DNA of 64,000 bases from Kosakonia sacchari (GCA_900109485.1 FOAY01000013.1:62001-126000), one strand, 5' to 3'; shown: positions 19,608 to 28,855, counted from the first letter of the stretch. Notes: a model not told the origin generated them from the sequence alone. Made by a program: numbers and translations.

Positions 19608-21185
19608 ATGACGGACAATATTCATAAACATCGTATTCTCATCCTCGACTTCGGTTCTCAGTACACCCAACTGGTTGCGCGCCGCGTGCGTGAACTGGGC
19701 GTTTACTGCGAACTGTGGGCGTGGGATGTCACCGAAGCGCAGATCCGCGACTTCAACCCAAGCGGCATCATCCTTTCCGGCGGCCCGGAAAGCACCACCG
19801 AAGATAACAGCCCGCGCGCACCGCAGTATGTATTCGAAGCTGGTGTTCCGGTGCTCGGCGTGTGCTACGGCATGCAGACCATGGCGATGCAGCTTGGCGG
19901 CCACGTTGAAGGTTCTAACGAGCGTGAATTCGGTTACGCGCAGGTTGAAGTGCAGACCGACAGCGCGCTGGTTCGCGGCATTGAAGACTCCCTGACCGCT
20001 GAAGGCAAAGTGCTGCTGGACGTGTGGATGAGCCACGGCGACAAAGTGACGGCCATTCCGTCCGATTTCGTAACCGTTGCCAGCACCGAAAGCTGCCCGT
20101 TCGCCATCATGGCGAATGAAGAAAAACGTTTTTACGGTGTGCAGTTCCACCCGGAAGTGACCCACACCCGCCAGGGCCTGCGTTTGCTGGAGCGCTTTGT
20201 GCGCGATATCTGCGAATGTGAAGCGCTGTGGACCCCGGCAAAAATCATCGACGACGCGGTTGAACGCATTCGTCAGCAGGTTGGCAATGATAAAGTGATC
20301 CTCGGCCTTTCCGGCGGTGTGGATTCCTCTGTTACCGCGATGCTGCTGCACCGCGCCATCGGCAAAAACCTGACCTGCGTATTCGTCGATAACGGCCTTC
20401 TGCGCCTGAACGAAGCCGCTCAGGTGATGGATATGTTTGGCGACCACTTCGGTCTGAACATCGTTCACGTTCCGGCAGAAGATCGCTTCCTTTCAGCATT
20501 GGCTGGCGAGAACGATCCGGAAGCTAAACGCAAAATCATCGGCCGCGTGTTCGTGGAAGTGTTCGACGAAGAAGCGCTGAAACTGGAAGACGTGAAATGG
20601 CTGGCGCAGGGCACTATCTATCCGGATGTGATCGAATCTGCCGCCTCCGCGACCGGTAAAGCGCACGTTATCAAATCTCACCACAACGTGGGTGGCCTGC
20701 CGAAAGAGATGAAGATGGGCCTGGTTGAGCCGCTGAAAGAGCTGTTCAAAGATGAAGTGCGTAAAATTGGTCTGGAACTCGGCCTGCCGTACGATATGCT
20801 CTACCGTCACCCGTTCCCGGGCCCGGGCCTCGGCGTTCGCGTACTGGGCGAAGTGAAGAAAGAGTACTGCGACCTGCTGCGTCGCGCCGATGCGATCTTT
20901 ATTGAAGAGCTGCATAAAGCCGACCTCTACAACAAAGTGAGCCAGGCCTTCACCGTGTTCCTGCCGGTCCGCTCCGTCGGCGTGATGGGCGACGGTCGTA
21001 AATACGACTGGGTTGTCTCTCTGCGTGCCGTAGAAACCATCGACTTTATGACTGCACACTGGGCGCACCTGCCGTACGATTTCCTCGGCCGCGTTTCCAA
21101 CCGCATCATCAATGAAGTCAACGGCATCTCCCGCGTGGTGTATGACATCAGCGGCAAACCGCCAGCGACTATTGAGTGGGAATGA
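19608..21185 (+). CDS. guaA: GMP synthase (glutamine-hydrolysing)
   Basis: It aminates XMP to GMP using glutamine and ATP. The ATG at 19608 gives [20 protein letters not shown] and 525 residues as in E. coli; the frame is open to 19581. The class I glutamine amidotransferase domain shows GVCYGMQ (nucleophile Cys) and [10 protein letters not shown]. The ATP-pyrophosphatase P-loop is [11 protein letters not shown], and the dimerisation domain ends in KPPATIEWE. The 3' end of guaA is a known integration site for genomic islands; here the gene is intact and accessory DNA begins just after its terminator. Confidence 0.98.
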   Translation: MTDNIHKHRILILDFGSQYTQLVARRVRELGVYCELWAWDVTEAQIRDFNPSGIILSGGPESTTEDNSPRAPQYVFEAGVPVLGVCYGMQTMAMQLGGHVEGSNEREFGYAQVEVQTDSALVRGIEDSLTAEGKVLLDVWMSHGDKVTAIPSDFVTVASTESCPFAIMANEEKRFYGVQFHPEVTHTRQGLRLLERFVRDICECEALWTPAKIIDDAVERIRQQVGNDKVILGLSGGVDSSVTAMLLHRAIGKNLTCVFVDNGLLRLNEAAQVMDMFGDHFGLNIVHVPAEDRFLSALAGENDPEAKRKIIGRVFVEVFDEEALKLEDVKWLAQGTIYPDVIESAASATGKAHVIKSHHNVGGLPKEMKMGLVEPLKELFKDEVRKIGLELGLPYDMLYRHPFPGPGLGVRVLGEVKKEYCDLLRRADAIFIEELHKADLYNKVSQAFTVFLPVRSVGVMGDGRKYDWVVSLRAVETIDFMTAHWAHLPYDFLGRVSNRIINEVNGISRVVYDISGKPPATIEWE

Positions 21186-21234
21186 TTTAACGTCTGGCAA
21201 CAGCTAGCACGTAAAAGTAGTAAAGTACCTCTAA

Positions 21235-21296
21235 GCCCGCGTAACATGAACTGTCCAACTTTATGGGGTCAGTCCAAACAGCGGGCTTTTGTTTTT
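21235..21296 (+). terminator. guaA terminator interrupted in its loop
   Basis: GCCCGC (21235-21240) pairs with GCGGGC (21281-21286), followed by TTTTGTTTTT. The arms are 40 bases apart because a 30-bp element with a duplicated AACA sits in the loop. Removing the element and one AACA leaves a compact hairpin with a six-base loop (GTAACA). Confidence 0.75.
21247..21276. mobile_element. 30-bp IS3-family-like terminal remnant
   Basis: The segment starts TGAACTG and ends CAGTCCA, near-perfect inverted ends of the TG...CA type. Read on the minus strand it begins TGGACTGACCCCATAAAG, the form of IS150-group (IS3 family) terminal repeats as remembered. It is flanked by AACA at 21243-21246 and 21277-21280, a plausible 4-bp target duplication. 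No transposase gene remains. It may be an extreme internal deletion of an IS. The family name needs an ISfinder search. Confidence 0.55.
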
Positions 21297-21324
21297 GTCA
21301 CGCTAACGGTACAGGATTTAAACA

Positions 21325-22329
21325 TTAGGATTCGGGTTTTGGTGCGAATGCCCCAATGTAAACGTAAGGTTCAAGGTTAAACGCCTCTTTTAGCTGACGA
21401 GAATCGTACACAGTGACTTGCGGGGAGGCAGATAGCGCCGATGTCACTATGGCTAACCTCCAGTCTGGATTAAGCATCAATCCTGCATTGTGTTCGTTAC
21501 GCGTAAGGAAAAAACGTGGTGTAGTACCGGCGGTACCCTTAACTTCGAGATGCAGCACTGATTCGCCGCGCGTGAAGATAAAGTCATATCCGCAGGGAAG
21601 GTGTGTTGTTCGCTGGTAGCTGTAGCCTTGTTCTGTATAATATTCGATAACAGCATCTTCTGCAGCTAACTCCACGACTTTACGATGTTCAGGGGTACCA
21701 AATCCCCGAAGTGGATCGACTTGATCCAGTTCGGGGTCAACAATACTGCATTCATTAGGGTTATGAATTGCGACTGAGGCTAAGCGATTCATTAAACTCT
21801 CAAGCCGAGCTTGAACCCTTATTTTATTCTCGGTTTTCGTCACGTCAGGGCCGTCAAGAAACGAGTATTTCCCCTGTTTTACGGATGGATCCGAGAATGG
21901 CAGAATTCGCTCCTCGGGCGGGATGAAGTAAGCGGAATTACTGGTTATGCAATATGACCAATCATAAGCAGGATGAGGGAAAATTTGCTGTCGCGGATCG
22001 GTGCTATTGGGGCGGGTTATCCACTCACCATGAAGCGTTGCGTTTTCGTACCAACCAACTACGTGTATGCCTGGAGTGGTCGGATTTTTTGCTAAGCATA
22101 CAACCGTCCATCCTTCTGCGTCGTCGTGGTAAGGTGCGTAGTTACCTCCTTGTGGGGGTACATAGCAGTAGTAAGTCCCATCGATATCTGGCATAAAGTT
22201 GTAGGCTTCATGACCTCGCCCTTCATTTTCCGTCCCTCTGTTTTTATTTAGCCAAGCAAAGTTACCAGCAATGTCGCCACCTCGATAATATGCTGACCAC
22301 CCAAATTTAACCCACAATATCTTGTTCAT
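21325..22329 (-). CDS. DUF3883-type domain protein, candidate defence gene
   Basis: I take the ATG at 22329 (MNKILWVKFGWSAYY) because AAAGGAA stands upstream of it; the frame runs 33 codons further to 22428. The last 130 residues resemble DUF3883 domains, a presumed nuclease-like fold: HRKVVELAAEDAVIEYY, then GYDFIFTRG and LHLEVKGTAG (an ExK element). The N-terminal part, rich in Trp and Tyr, is not recognised. DUF3883 proteins are common in restriction and other defence loci. It is third in line on the minus strand after the HNH-motif and coiled-coil genes, 136 bases beyond the latter, so it could belong to the same unit or be separate. Confidence 0.6.
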   Translation of the reverse strand: MNKILWVKFGWSAYYRGGDIAGNFAWLNKNRGTENEGRGHEAYNFMPDIDGTYYCYVPPQGGNYAPYHDDAEGWTVVCLAKNPTTPGIHVVGWYENATLHGEWITRPNSTDPRQQIFPHPAYDWSYCITSNSAYFIPPEERILPFSDPSVKQGKYSFLDGPDVTKTENKIRVQARLESLMNRLASVAIHNPNECSIVDPELDQVDPLRGFGTPEHRKVVELAAEDAVIEYYTEQGYSYQRTTHLPCGYDFIFTRGESVLHLEVKGTAGTTPRFFLTRNEHNAGLMLNPDWRLAIVTSALSASPQVTVYDSRQLKEAFNLEPYVYIGAFAPKPES

Positions 22330-22465
22330 GTAATGCCGTTCCTTTGGGCTAGTTTTTTTGGATTTTTGCCATCGAGAAAATCGTGGAATGGCGATCGGGC
22401 CTAAGCCGCCGACAGAAAATTTCCTCATAAGCCGGGTATTTTAGGTTTGTGGACTTCGGCCAGGG

Positions 22466-23518
22466 TTAAAAAAGGCTTTGATGACTCCAGAAAGTGAGCC
22501 CGGCGATGGTGCCGATGAACACTAACGCCAAGCCATACAGTCCGACCAGGAGGCGGCGCTGCACACGGCGAAGGCGTAATTCGCCATTGCTCTGTTCATT
22601 GCGTAAGGCATGCAGCCCTGCTTGGTGCTCGGCCCACTCCAGCTGTCGTTCGTTGCGTTCGTTAAGCAGTGTTTGGGCCTGTTCGGTCAGTACTTCGCGC
22701 AATTCCGAGAGCTGCTGATCTAGGTCGCGGAGCTTATCTTCCTGCTGCTGCGCTTGGAGGACCAAGTCGGCATCGAGTCGTTCTATCTGGCGTGTGGCTT
22801 CGCTGCTCTGTTCGTTGAATGTAGTGAGCAGACCTTGCTCAACAGTCTGGAGACGTTTTTCCTGGGTTGAGTCGACTACTTGCTGCAACTGCGTGAGGCG
22901 CTGTTCTATGGAACTCGCCTGCTCATCGAGGACTTCTCGGAGCAACTGCTGCTGTTCATCCAGTACGCCTTGCACCTGATGCATGCGATTGTCGAAGTCG
23001 GCCAGCAGACTATCCCGGGTTTCCATTACTTCTTTGGCGATGCTGATCAGTATTTCGCCGTGTTCGTCGGTCAGCCCCTGGACTTTCAACAGGTCGGTAA
23101 CGTATTGGCGCAAGTGTGCTGCTTGGTGCTTGATCTCGGCTTGGTGCTGTTCGAGAAGTATGTTCTGTTGGGCCAGTTCCTCGGCTTTGGCATCCAAGGC
23201 CTTCTGCTGGTCGGCCAGTTGTCCCTGCTGCTCAGTCAGTTGCTGGGCCTGCAACGAGCTGATCACCATCAATTGGGCGAGAGTTTTGGCAAATTCCGCC
23301 TGCACTTCTTGGGCGTCGAGCTGGGCGTTCTTCAGTTCGCCGTGATTGAACAGGCGGCCGAGAAAGCTACGCTGCTCGTGTTGGTCGCGGACCTGCTTGA
23401 AATCATCGAGGCGCTTGAACGTGCTGTGGAACTTCTTGTAAACCTCAGCGATGTCTATCTGGGCGAGCAGGTCTTCGCTGGGAACAGTGCTTGCAAGTTG
23501 GGCAATGATCTTGGACAT
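22466..23518 (-). CDS. Coiled-coil protein with C-terminal membrane anchor
   Basis: 350 residues. Residues about 65-310 are a Gln/Glu/Leu-rich coiled coil with heptad-like spacing. One hydrophobic helix near the end (about 322-345, LLVGLYGLALVFIGTIAGLTF) suggests a tail anchor with the coiled coil in the cytosol. The ATG lies three bases after the stop of the HNH-motif gene, so the two are surely co-expressed. I do not recognise the family. The architecture suggests a structural or sensing partner of the upstream membrane protein; this is inference. Confidence 0.75.
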   Translation of the reverse strand: MSKIIAQLASTVPSEDLLAQIDIAEVYKKFHSTFKRLDDFKQVRDQHEQRSFLGRLFNHGELKNAQLDAQEVQAEFAKTLAQLMVISSLQAQQLTEQQGQLADQQKALDAKAEELAQQNILLEQHQAEIKHQAAHLRQYVTDLLKVQGLTDEHGEILISIAKEVMETRDSLLADFDNRMHQVQGVLDEQQQLLREVLDEQASSIEQRLTQLQQVVDSTQEKRLQTVEQGLLTTFNEQSSEATRQIERLDADLVLQAQQQEDKLRDLDQQLSELREVLTEQAQTLLNERNERQLEWAEHQAGLHALRNEQSNGELRLRRVQRRLLVGLYGLALVFIGTIAGLTFWSHQSLF

Positions 23519-23521
23519 CCC

Positions 23522-25183
23522 TTATGTTTCCTTCCTGACCTGCTGAAGCAACAAACCAAGGCGTTCGTTAAACTGTTTCTTGCTATCGATGGCTTGGGAT
23601 AACGAGGCGATAGTCTCCGCCTGTTCTCCTATGGCGCCTTGCGCGTGCTGCACTGAGGCTTGTGCGGCCTCGGTTGCCTGATCGAAGCGCACGGAGATGC
23701 GCTGATTTAGCTGGACCATCATCCGGTAGCGAGCCGAAAGTCGAAATTGCAGCTCTACCTGTTCAATCATGCGCTCGCCCAGTTCGGCGGTGGTTTGCAG
23801 GGTATCGATCTGCACCTTGATGAAATCAGTTCCCTTATCCAGCATCCAATCGATAAGCGAGTCGATGGCGTACATCAGCAGAGCGTTGGCGAGGCCGGTC
23901 ATCAGGCCGGTTAGCACCGGGGTGATCGTTCCGGCGAGTGGTGCGAGCACCGGGATACCTACGATGAAGGTGTTAACCGATTGCTCCAAGAGCATGCCGG
24001 CACCCAAGGTGAACAGGCCGGCCAAACTCTTGCTGACCGCCCGCATAACCTCGGTGCCGGACATTTCCTTGGGGGGCCAGAGCAGTAGCTTGAGGGCCTT
24101 GAACAGTTCCTGCATGCCTTCTCGGATGATGGTTACAACCTTGGCCGATGTGGTGATGAGGTTGTTGATTAGGAAGGTCAACAGGTTGCTCACAAGACCT
24201 TGAAGGCCGCCCTCGAAGAAAGCATCGAAAGCTGCCTTAAACTTGCTCTGAACGCGCTTCAACACACGCTCAATCGCTGCTACCACGCGGTCGAGCAGGG
24301 GCTGCTGATCGTCACGCTGGCTGACCACCTTGTGCACTTCGACGAAGCTGCCGTTGACCACCTCGAATAACAGCACTCCCATTGCCCTGCGCAGGCCGGT
24401 CTTGCCGAATTCCTTCGCGCCAGTAATGCCCAGTTCCTTGCCGTGGTATATCAAGCGGTCTTTGGTGTCAGGCTGATGCTGATCGATGGCGCCGCGAGCC
24501 TTGTCAATCAGCGGCTTGGTAATGGATTCGTCGTAACCGTTTTCGGCAGAGAGTGCGGTCTCTGCGGCGGTATCACTCTTTGCTCGGTTATTTTCAAAGG
24601 TGGTGAAATGCAGATTGTCTTTTTCCGAGGCCAACGCCTTGCGTTGCTCCGGAGTAAGCATCCAGGCACCTTTTTTGTGTGCCTGCTTCAGGGGGATGGT
24701 GTGATCCAGCTCGGCATTCATAACCAGCTTGCCATTTGACTTGGCGGTGCGCTTGGTCGGTGCCTTTTCATTGGTGTATGTGTCGATGAATGTTTGTGAG
24801 TTCATCGTGCCGTCCTTCACCGCATCCTTCATTTTCTGCTTTCTCGCGGCGGAGTAATCGTAGTCGGCTTTACGATCATAGTGCTCGGATGCCTTGGCAT
24901 AGATGTCTTGGTTAGCATTGTGCTGGGTGGTGACGTTGCCACCATTAATATCCGAGAACATTGCAGGGGTTAATCCGAAAGGGCCGACCACTTGTTGCAG
25001 TGCTTCTTCGCGGCAGCGGTTAAGCAACTCTTGTAGGCGCTTGTCCTTCAGTGTCTCGCGTTCGGAGCGAGCGCCAACGGGCCTCTGTAATTGGCGCTGG
25101 TCAGCATCGACCACGGAACTGAGTAGGGCATCGAGATTGGCGGTGAGCAGCGGATCCACTTGCAGGGTCGGTCGGGAGGTCAT
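23522..25183 (-). CDS. HNH-motif nuclease fused to a membrane domain (unrecognised family)
   Basis: 553 residues. Residues about 155-203 carry an HNH-like pattern: AELDHTIPLK (Asp160-His161), then EKDNLHFTTFENNRAKSD (Asn190, His192, Asn198, Asn199, Lys202). The middle and C-terminal part has hydrophobic helices at about 328-353, 384-400 and 404-441, then an amphipathic helical tail. This predicts a membrane-attached nuclease. It is first of a minus-strand pair with the coiled-coil protein, with AAGGA seven bases before the ATG. I know no described system with this pair. The nuclease call rests on motif reading alone. Confidence 0.7.
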   Translation of the reverse strand: MTSRPTLQVDPLLTANLDALLSSVVDADQRQLQRPVGARSERETLKDKRLQELLNRCREEALQQVVGPFGLTPAMFSDINGGNVTTQHNANQDIYAKASEHYDRKADYDYSAARKQKMKDAVKDGTMNSQTFIDTYTNEKAPTKRTAKSNGKLVMNAELDHTIPLKQAHKKGAWMLTPEQRKALASEKDNLHFTTFENNRAKSDTAAETALSAENGYDESITKPLIDKARGAIDQHQPDTKDRLIYHGKELGITGAKEFGKTGLRRAMGVLLFEVVNGSFVEVHKVVSQRDDQQPLLDRVVAAIERVLKRVQSKFKAAFDAFFEGGLQGLVSNLLTFLINNLITTSAKVVTIIREGMQELFKALKLLLWPPKEMSGTEVMRAVSKSLAGLFTLGAGMLLEQSVNTFIVGIPVLAPLAGTITPVLTGLMTGLANALLMYAIDSLIDWMLDKGTDFIKVQIDTLQTTAELGERMIEQVELQFRLSARYRMMVQLNQRISVRFDQATEAAQASVQHAQGAIGEQAETIASLSQAIDSKKQFNERLGLLLQQVRKET

Positions 25184-25899
25184 TGAGCAGTCCTTGTCGA
25201 AAGAAGTCTGCGTAACAGGTAAAAAACGGTTCTAATACTATTAGACCACTGTTGGTTGACTAAGCACAAGCCGAACATCTAGATGTCTGCAGATCCCGAA
25301 AGTTAGAATCGACTTAAGGCCTATCGCAGGCTGACATTAACTTTGAATACATTATGTAGGGTTCTTTTAAGTGCTCTGTTTTGGGCCATGCTCTATTCCG
25401 GTTGGACTGATGCAGTTTTTTTCAGGTCACCAGCGACTACCCATCAGCTAGTTGGATAACTATTGTCTCTCTTGGGAGTGTTCTTGATTGGGGGTATCAC
25501 CTCAGTGCGGAATGGCTAAGCGTGGCTCATCGACTATTCCCGATTGGATTGAGAATCCTTCGATACTTATTTCAGGATGCGGGCAGTATCAAGGTGATTG
25601 AGGTTTCGCAGGGCGCTATAGGCGCATCAGAAGGTTTGCTTGGTCAATTTGAGTACGTACTTCAGACTAGTTTGGCATAATCTGCGATATTTAAAGAATA
25701 ATGCGTTGAGATGTTAATGGTACTTTTCATGGTCTTTTTTTCGTCCTACCCATGAACGCCAATTTTACTGGGTTTTACCTACTCATTGATAATCGATTGG
25801 GGCATGAGCGCACAGCATTTATATTTGGCCATGACCCGCGGATCAATGAAGTTGGTTGTGTGTAGCGCCAGCCACATATTGGGCTAGCGGGAGGGAAAT
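25184..25899. other. 716-bp spacer with gene fragments between two defence-like sets
   Basis: No intact gene of normal size was seen. The stretch separates the minus-strand HNH set from the plus-strand HEPN set and must hold both promoters. It contains the frameshifted reading frame described at 25307-25680 and a short open stretch at 25710-25865 (from an ATG at 25752, 37 residues, MNANFTGFYLLIDNRLGHE...), for which no function can be given. Confidence 0.5.
25307..25680 (+). pseudogene. Broken or frameshifted small ORF across a run of seven T
   Basis: One frame is open from 25307 and contains an ATG at 25388; it reads LLSALFWAMLYSGWTDAVFF up to a T7 run at 25416-25422. A -1 shift on T TTT TTC (25417-25423) enters a second frame that is open for about 85 codons to a TAA at 25678-25680 and reads protein-like (SVLDWGYHLSAEWLSVAHRL). 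The second frame has no start of its own near its beginning. Either a decayed gene or, less likely, programmed -1 frameshifting. The product is not recognised. Confidence 0.35.
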
Positions 25900-27408
25900 A
25901 TGGCAAGAGAGAACAAGTTTGCAAGCTCGGGCGGTGCAAAAGATACACCGCCTTGGAAGCTCATGGAGATGATCGTCGAGGACATGATCACGGCGAAGAC
26001 GATGACTTTTGCACAATGGCATGCGCTCAGTGAGAACCCCTTCGTTCCGCTTGCCATTCCGGTGTCGCAAGGCCGTCAGTATCGGGTCACGCAAGCCGGC
26101 GTGGACGCAGCTCACTTGCTGTCGCAGCAAAGCTGGAAATCACGCGAAGCCCTGCGCCAGACGATTGATCGGGTGACTTTCACGAAGCTCTCGTTCCTGG
26201 CCATCGGGGACACGCTTCTCGACTGCCAATCGCGCCTTCCAAAAGTACCGGATGGCCAGAATGAGCATGACGTGCTGCTCGGTGACGATTTTTATACGGT
26301 GCTCGCCGACGACTACCAAGCGCGCTTGCAGCAGTTGGCCGCCAGCGCGAGTTCCGACGTCGACCGGCATATCCCTTGCCATCTGTTTCACTCCGATCAA
26401 GCCGTGCCGGCATTCGCCGTGGGGCCGGTGCGATTCCTGCCGAGAGCGGAATGGCTCGATTCCTTTGTCAAAGACTCGGAGGTCCGCGAGCTCGTCCGCC
26501 AGGTGGAGGACCGTGAACTGGATATGGAGGAATTGACCGCCCGATCAGCTGCAGACGAGGGTGGCCGCTATGCATTGCATGCGTTGGACGTACTGCATAC
26601 GCTGCGCCATTACAGCTGGGTAGCGACCATACGTATGGACGGGCATGAGCATGCGCGGTCTCATTTCAAGGCGTCGGTGGTGGTGGGGCTTGCGATTGAC
26701 TCAATCGGACTGAGGTTCCAGGTTGAGGATGCGCGACGATTTACGAAAGCTGGCCGGCAGCATCTTTTTGCAGAGGACCGGTTCGCGACCACGCTGGACG
26801 GCCGGATATTGCGTGGTTCGAGCGTACAGATGCCTGGCCTTGGCGGACGCCCCGGTGCACTAGCTGCCAAGATGGTGGGTGAGCAATCTTTCCTGGATGC
26901 CGCCGGGTGCATCTTGCAGCACTACGCCGATGGGCGACGAACCGGACATGCGTTGCATCTCGTCGAACGTTGGGCCAACGCGTTGTATTGGGTCGGTGAA
27001 GCTCGTCGCGAAGCTTCAGACTTCATGGCCGTTGTGGACTATGGTTGCGCCGCCGACGCACTTTCCGGTGCTGGGGGAAGCGCCAAGGACATGACTGCCT
27101 TCGCCGAGACCGCGCTCAAGCCTGAGGGTGAGTCTGTGCCTGAGGGCACGCTCACGGTGGATACCGCTGTTCACAAGGTTTATCGAGAAGGCCGTAACAA
27201 GCTTGCCCACGGCGAAATGTCGGGACTGCTGGAGGATCTGGCAGAGCCGCGCGCGGTCGGTGAGGCGCTGCTATCGGCGCTGTTCGATGTTGTGACGCCG
27301 GTGCTGGCTGATCTGTTGCGGAACGAGCCGAACCTCCCGAAGCTTGATGAGAAGAGGGCCTATCGTCTACTTGAAGCAAAACTGGCAGCGCGAAAAGCAA
27401 GCGCTTGA
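25900..27408 (+). CDS. HEPN-motif protein, candidate RNase effector
   Basis: 502 residues. The C-terminal 120 residues are helical and contain REGRNKLAHG with the HEPN signature R-x4-H at Arg432 and His437, the catalytic pair of many toxin and anti-phage RNases. The large N-terminal part (about 350 residues) is unrecognised; overall it resembles ApeA-like HEPN proteins in build. A strong GGGAGGG stands six bases before the ATG. It is followed after 103 bases by two overlapping small genes on the same strand. Composition is clearly more GC-rich than the AT-rich gene at 28997. Function as abortive-infection RNase is inference. Confidence 0.65.
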   Translation: MARENKFASSGGAKDTPPWKLMEMIVEDMITAKTMTFAQWHALSENPFVPLAIPVSQGRQYRVTQAGVDAAHLLSQQSWKSREALRQTIDRVTFTKLSFLAIGDTLLDCQSRLPKVPDGQNEHDVLLGDDFYTVLADDYQARLQQLAASASSDVDRHIPCHLFHSDQAVPAFAVGPVRFLPRAEWLDSFVKDSEVRELVRQVEDRELDMEELTARSAADEGGRYALHALDVLHTLRHYSWVATIRMDGHEHARSHFKASVVVGLAIDSIGLRFQVEDARRFTKAGRQHLFAEDRFATTLDGRILRGSSVQMPGLGGRPGALAAKMVGEQSFLDAAGCILQHYADGRRTGHALHLVERWANALYWVGEARREASDFMAVVDYGCAADALSGAGGSAKDMTAFAETALKPEGESVPEGTLTVDTAVHKVYREGRNKLAHGEMSGLLEDLAEPRAVGEALLSALFDVVTPVLADLLRNEPNLPKLDEKRAYRLLEAKLAARKASA

Positions 27409-27511
27409 CTTGATGCCCTGGTCGTGAGAAGTGTGAGGACACGCATCAGTTTTGGCAAAAATTATTGTACCGCTACCAGGGCCTCGGCACTGGAATATTC
27501 ATGGAGGGAGT

Positions 27512-27982
27512 ATGCAAATCCGATTTCAAGGTGAGGATGATCTAGAGCAGGCGCTTCATGAAATTCATCGACGAGCCTGCGAGTATGAGGGGCCCTTAAT
27601 GCACCAATTTATAGAGTTGGCCAGGATCAGTGCTCCGGTCGAGCCGGATGAGCCCCTTAGAGAGGCACCCTTGGATGGAACGCAACATGATGGTGTCGCG
27701 GCAGATGCCAAGCTTCGGGAGATCAAAGAGCGATTTGAAGAAGCCCTGTCGTTGTTGATGGTCCTCGCTTTCCCGGTGCACAGCGGAACCGAACAAGTCG
27801 TACGCGATGAACTCAATCAGGCACTGGGGCATGAGCAGCAGATCGACTCCCTAAAGATGCGCGTCGGGAACCGAAAACTCAGCTTACGAAGTAAGTTGGG
27901 ACGACGCCCGACGAAACAGCAAGTCGCACTGCGAAATGCATTGCTCGAATTTCTCCCCCGACAGACCCTGGAGGAACTATGA
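27512..27982 (+). CDS. Unknown small protein in HEPN-associated operon
   Basis: 156 residues from the ATG at 27512, chosen because GGAGGGAG precedes it by a few bases; the frame is open to a TTG at 27452. It is mostly helical by appearance, acidic in the first half and basic in the second (RVGNRKLSLRSKLGRRPTKQQ). No signal peptide, membrane helix or known motif was found. The stop overlaps the next start by four bases (ATGA), so it is coupled to the following gene. Role unknown. Confidence 0.65.
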   Translation: MQIRFQGEDDLEQALHEIHRRACEYEGPLMHQFIELARISAPVEPDEPLREAPLDGTQHDGVAADAKLREIKERFEEALSLLMVLAFPVHSGTEQVVRDELNQALGHEQQIDSLKMRVGNRKLSLRSKLGRRPTKQQVALRNALLEFLPRQTLEEL

Positions 27983-28734
27983 GTAATACAACTGCCGCAA
28001 CGTCAGGCACCAAGAAAAAGACGAAGCAGCCAGCGCCGCCGGACCTAGTTAAAGCCGTAGGTGCGCTCTTTGACATTGCGGCAAAGGCGCCGTCTCCCCT
28101 TCAATTGCAAGCAATGACCCGAGACAAGCTGTACGAAATGCTGGTCCTGGCTCGAATTCTGAGAGCCTTTCGGCGTGCGCATCCCAAAGGTTCAATCATT
28201 CACCAGCCGCCGTCTAAGGGAGGTAAACCGTCGGAGGTGATCGTGGCAAGCAAGCCCGCCCTGGCCGATCGCAAGCGGTTCTCGCACTTTGATCTGTTCG
28301 ATGCCGCTGGCACCAACTTGGGCGAAGCATGGACCTCGGTCGAATTTGAATCATTGAGTTGGGATCGTTGCGGTGGGGCACCCGGTAAGGCCCCTCGCGA
28401 AGCACGGCACGAACTCGACGTTTGTGTTCTAGAGCCAAAATCAGGTGAACGCCCAGCACATTTTCAGGTCTATGCAGGAATCAGTTGCAAGGACGTTCGT
28501 ATGTCATCAAAAGAGAATGTGCGAGAAGCGTTGGGGTTACGTCGAGAGACTGCGCTGCTTCGGAATTCAGTCCCAAGCCACACCCCATGGCTGGTGCAGT
28601 CGGTCCCCGCAACTCCTTGTTCACCAATCTTTCTGGTGAGCTCCGACTTAGGGATCAGGAAATACGCTTCACCTGTTGACGAAATGGGGGTTTACATTAG
28701 ATTCGTGCGTCGGCCCTGGGCAGCCGAATCGTGA
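27979..28734 (+). CDS. Unknown protein with a possible PD-(D/E)xK-like core
   Basis: 251 residues, start overlapping the previous stop (ATGA). A Lys/Pro/Ala-rich head (about 1-25) precedes a helical part. Then comes ARHELDVCVLE (Glu145, Asp147) and, 22 residues on, YAGISCKD (Lys171), a spacing reminiscent of the acidic and (D/E)xK elements of restriction-type nucleases. The Glu of the second element would be Ser169, so the match is weak. The neighbours suggest a defence operon of three genes. The reading is speculative; function unknown. Confidence 0.6.
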   Translation: MSNTTAATSGTKKKTKQPAPPDLVKAVGALFDIAAKAPSPLQLQAMTRDKLYEMLVLARILRAFRRAHPKGSIIHQPPSKGGKPSEVIVASKPALADRKRFSHFDLFDAAGTNLGEAWTSVEFESLSWDRCGGAPGKAPREARHELDVCVLEPKSGERPAHFQVYAGISCKDVRMSSKENVREALGLRRETALLRNSVPSHTPWLVQSVPATPCSPIFLVSSDLGIRKYASPVDEMGVYIRFVRRPWAAES

Positions 28735-28855
28735 GGAATGGTATTGTTCATGGTATCTATGTAATTGAAATTTATAAATTGTTGATTTTAAATTAATTTA
28801 ATTAATAATCAATCATAGAGTGGGAGAGCCTATTGTGATTCATTAGGTTTTACTA

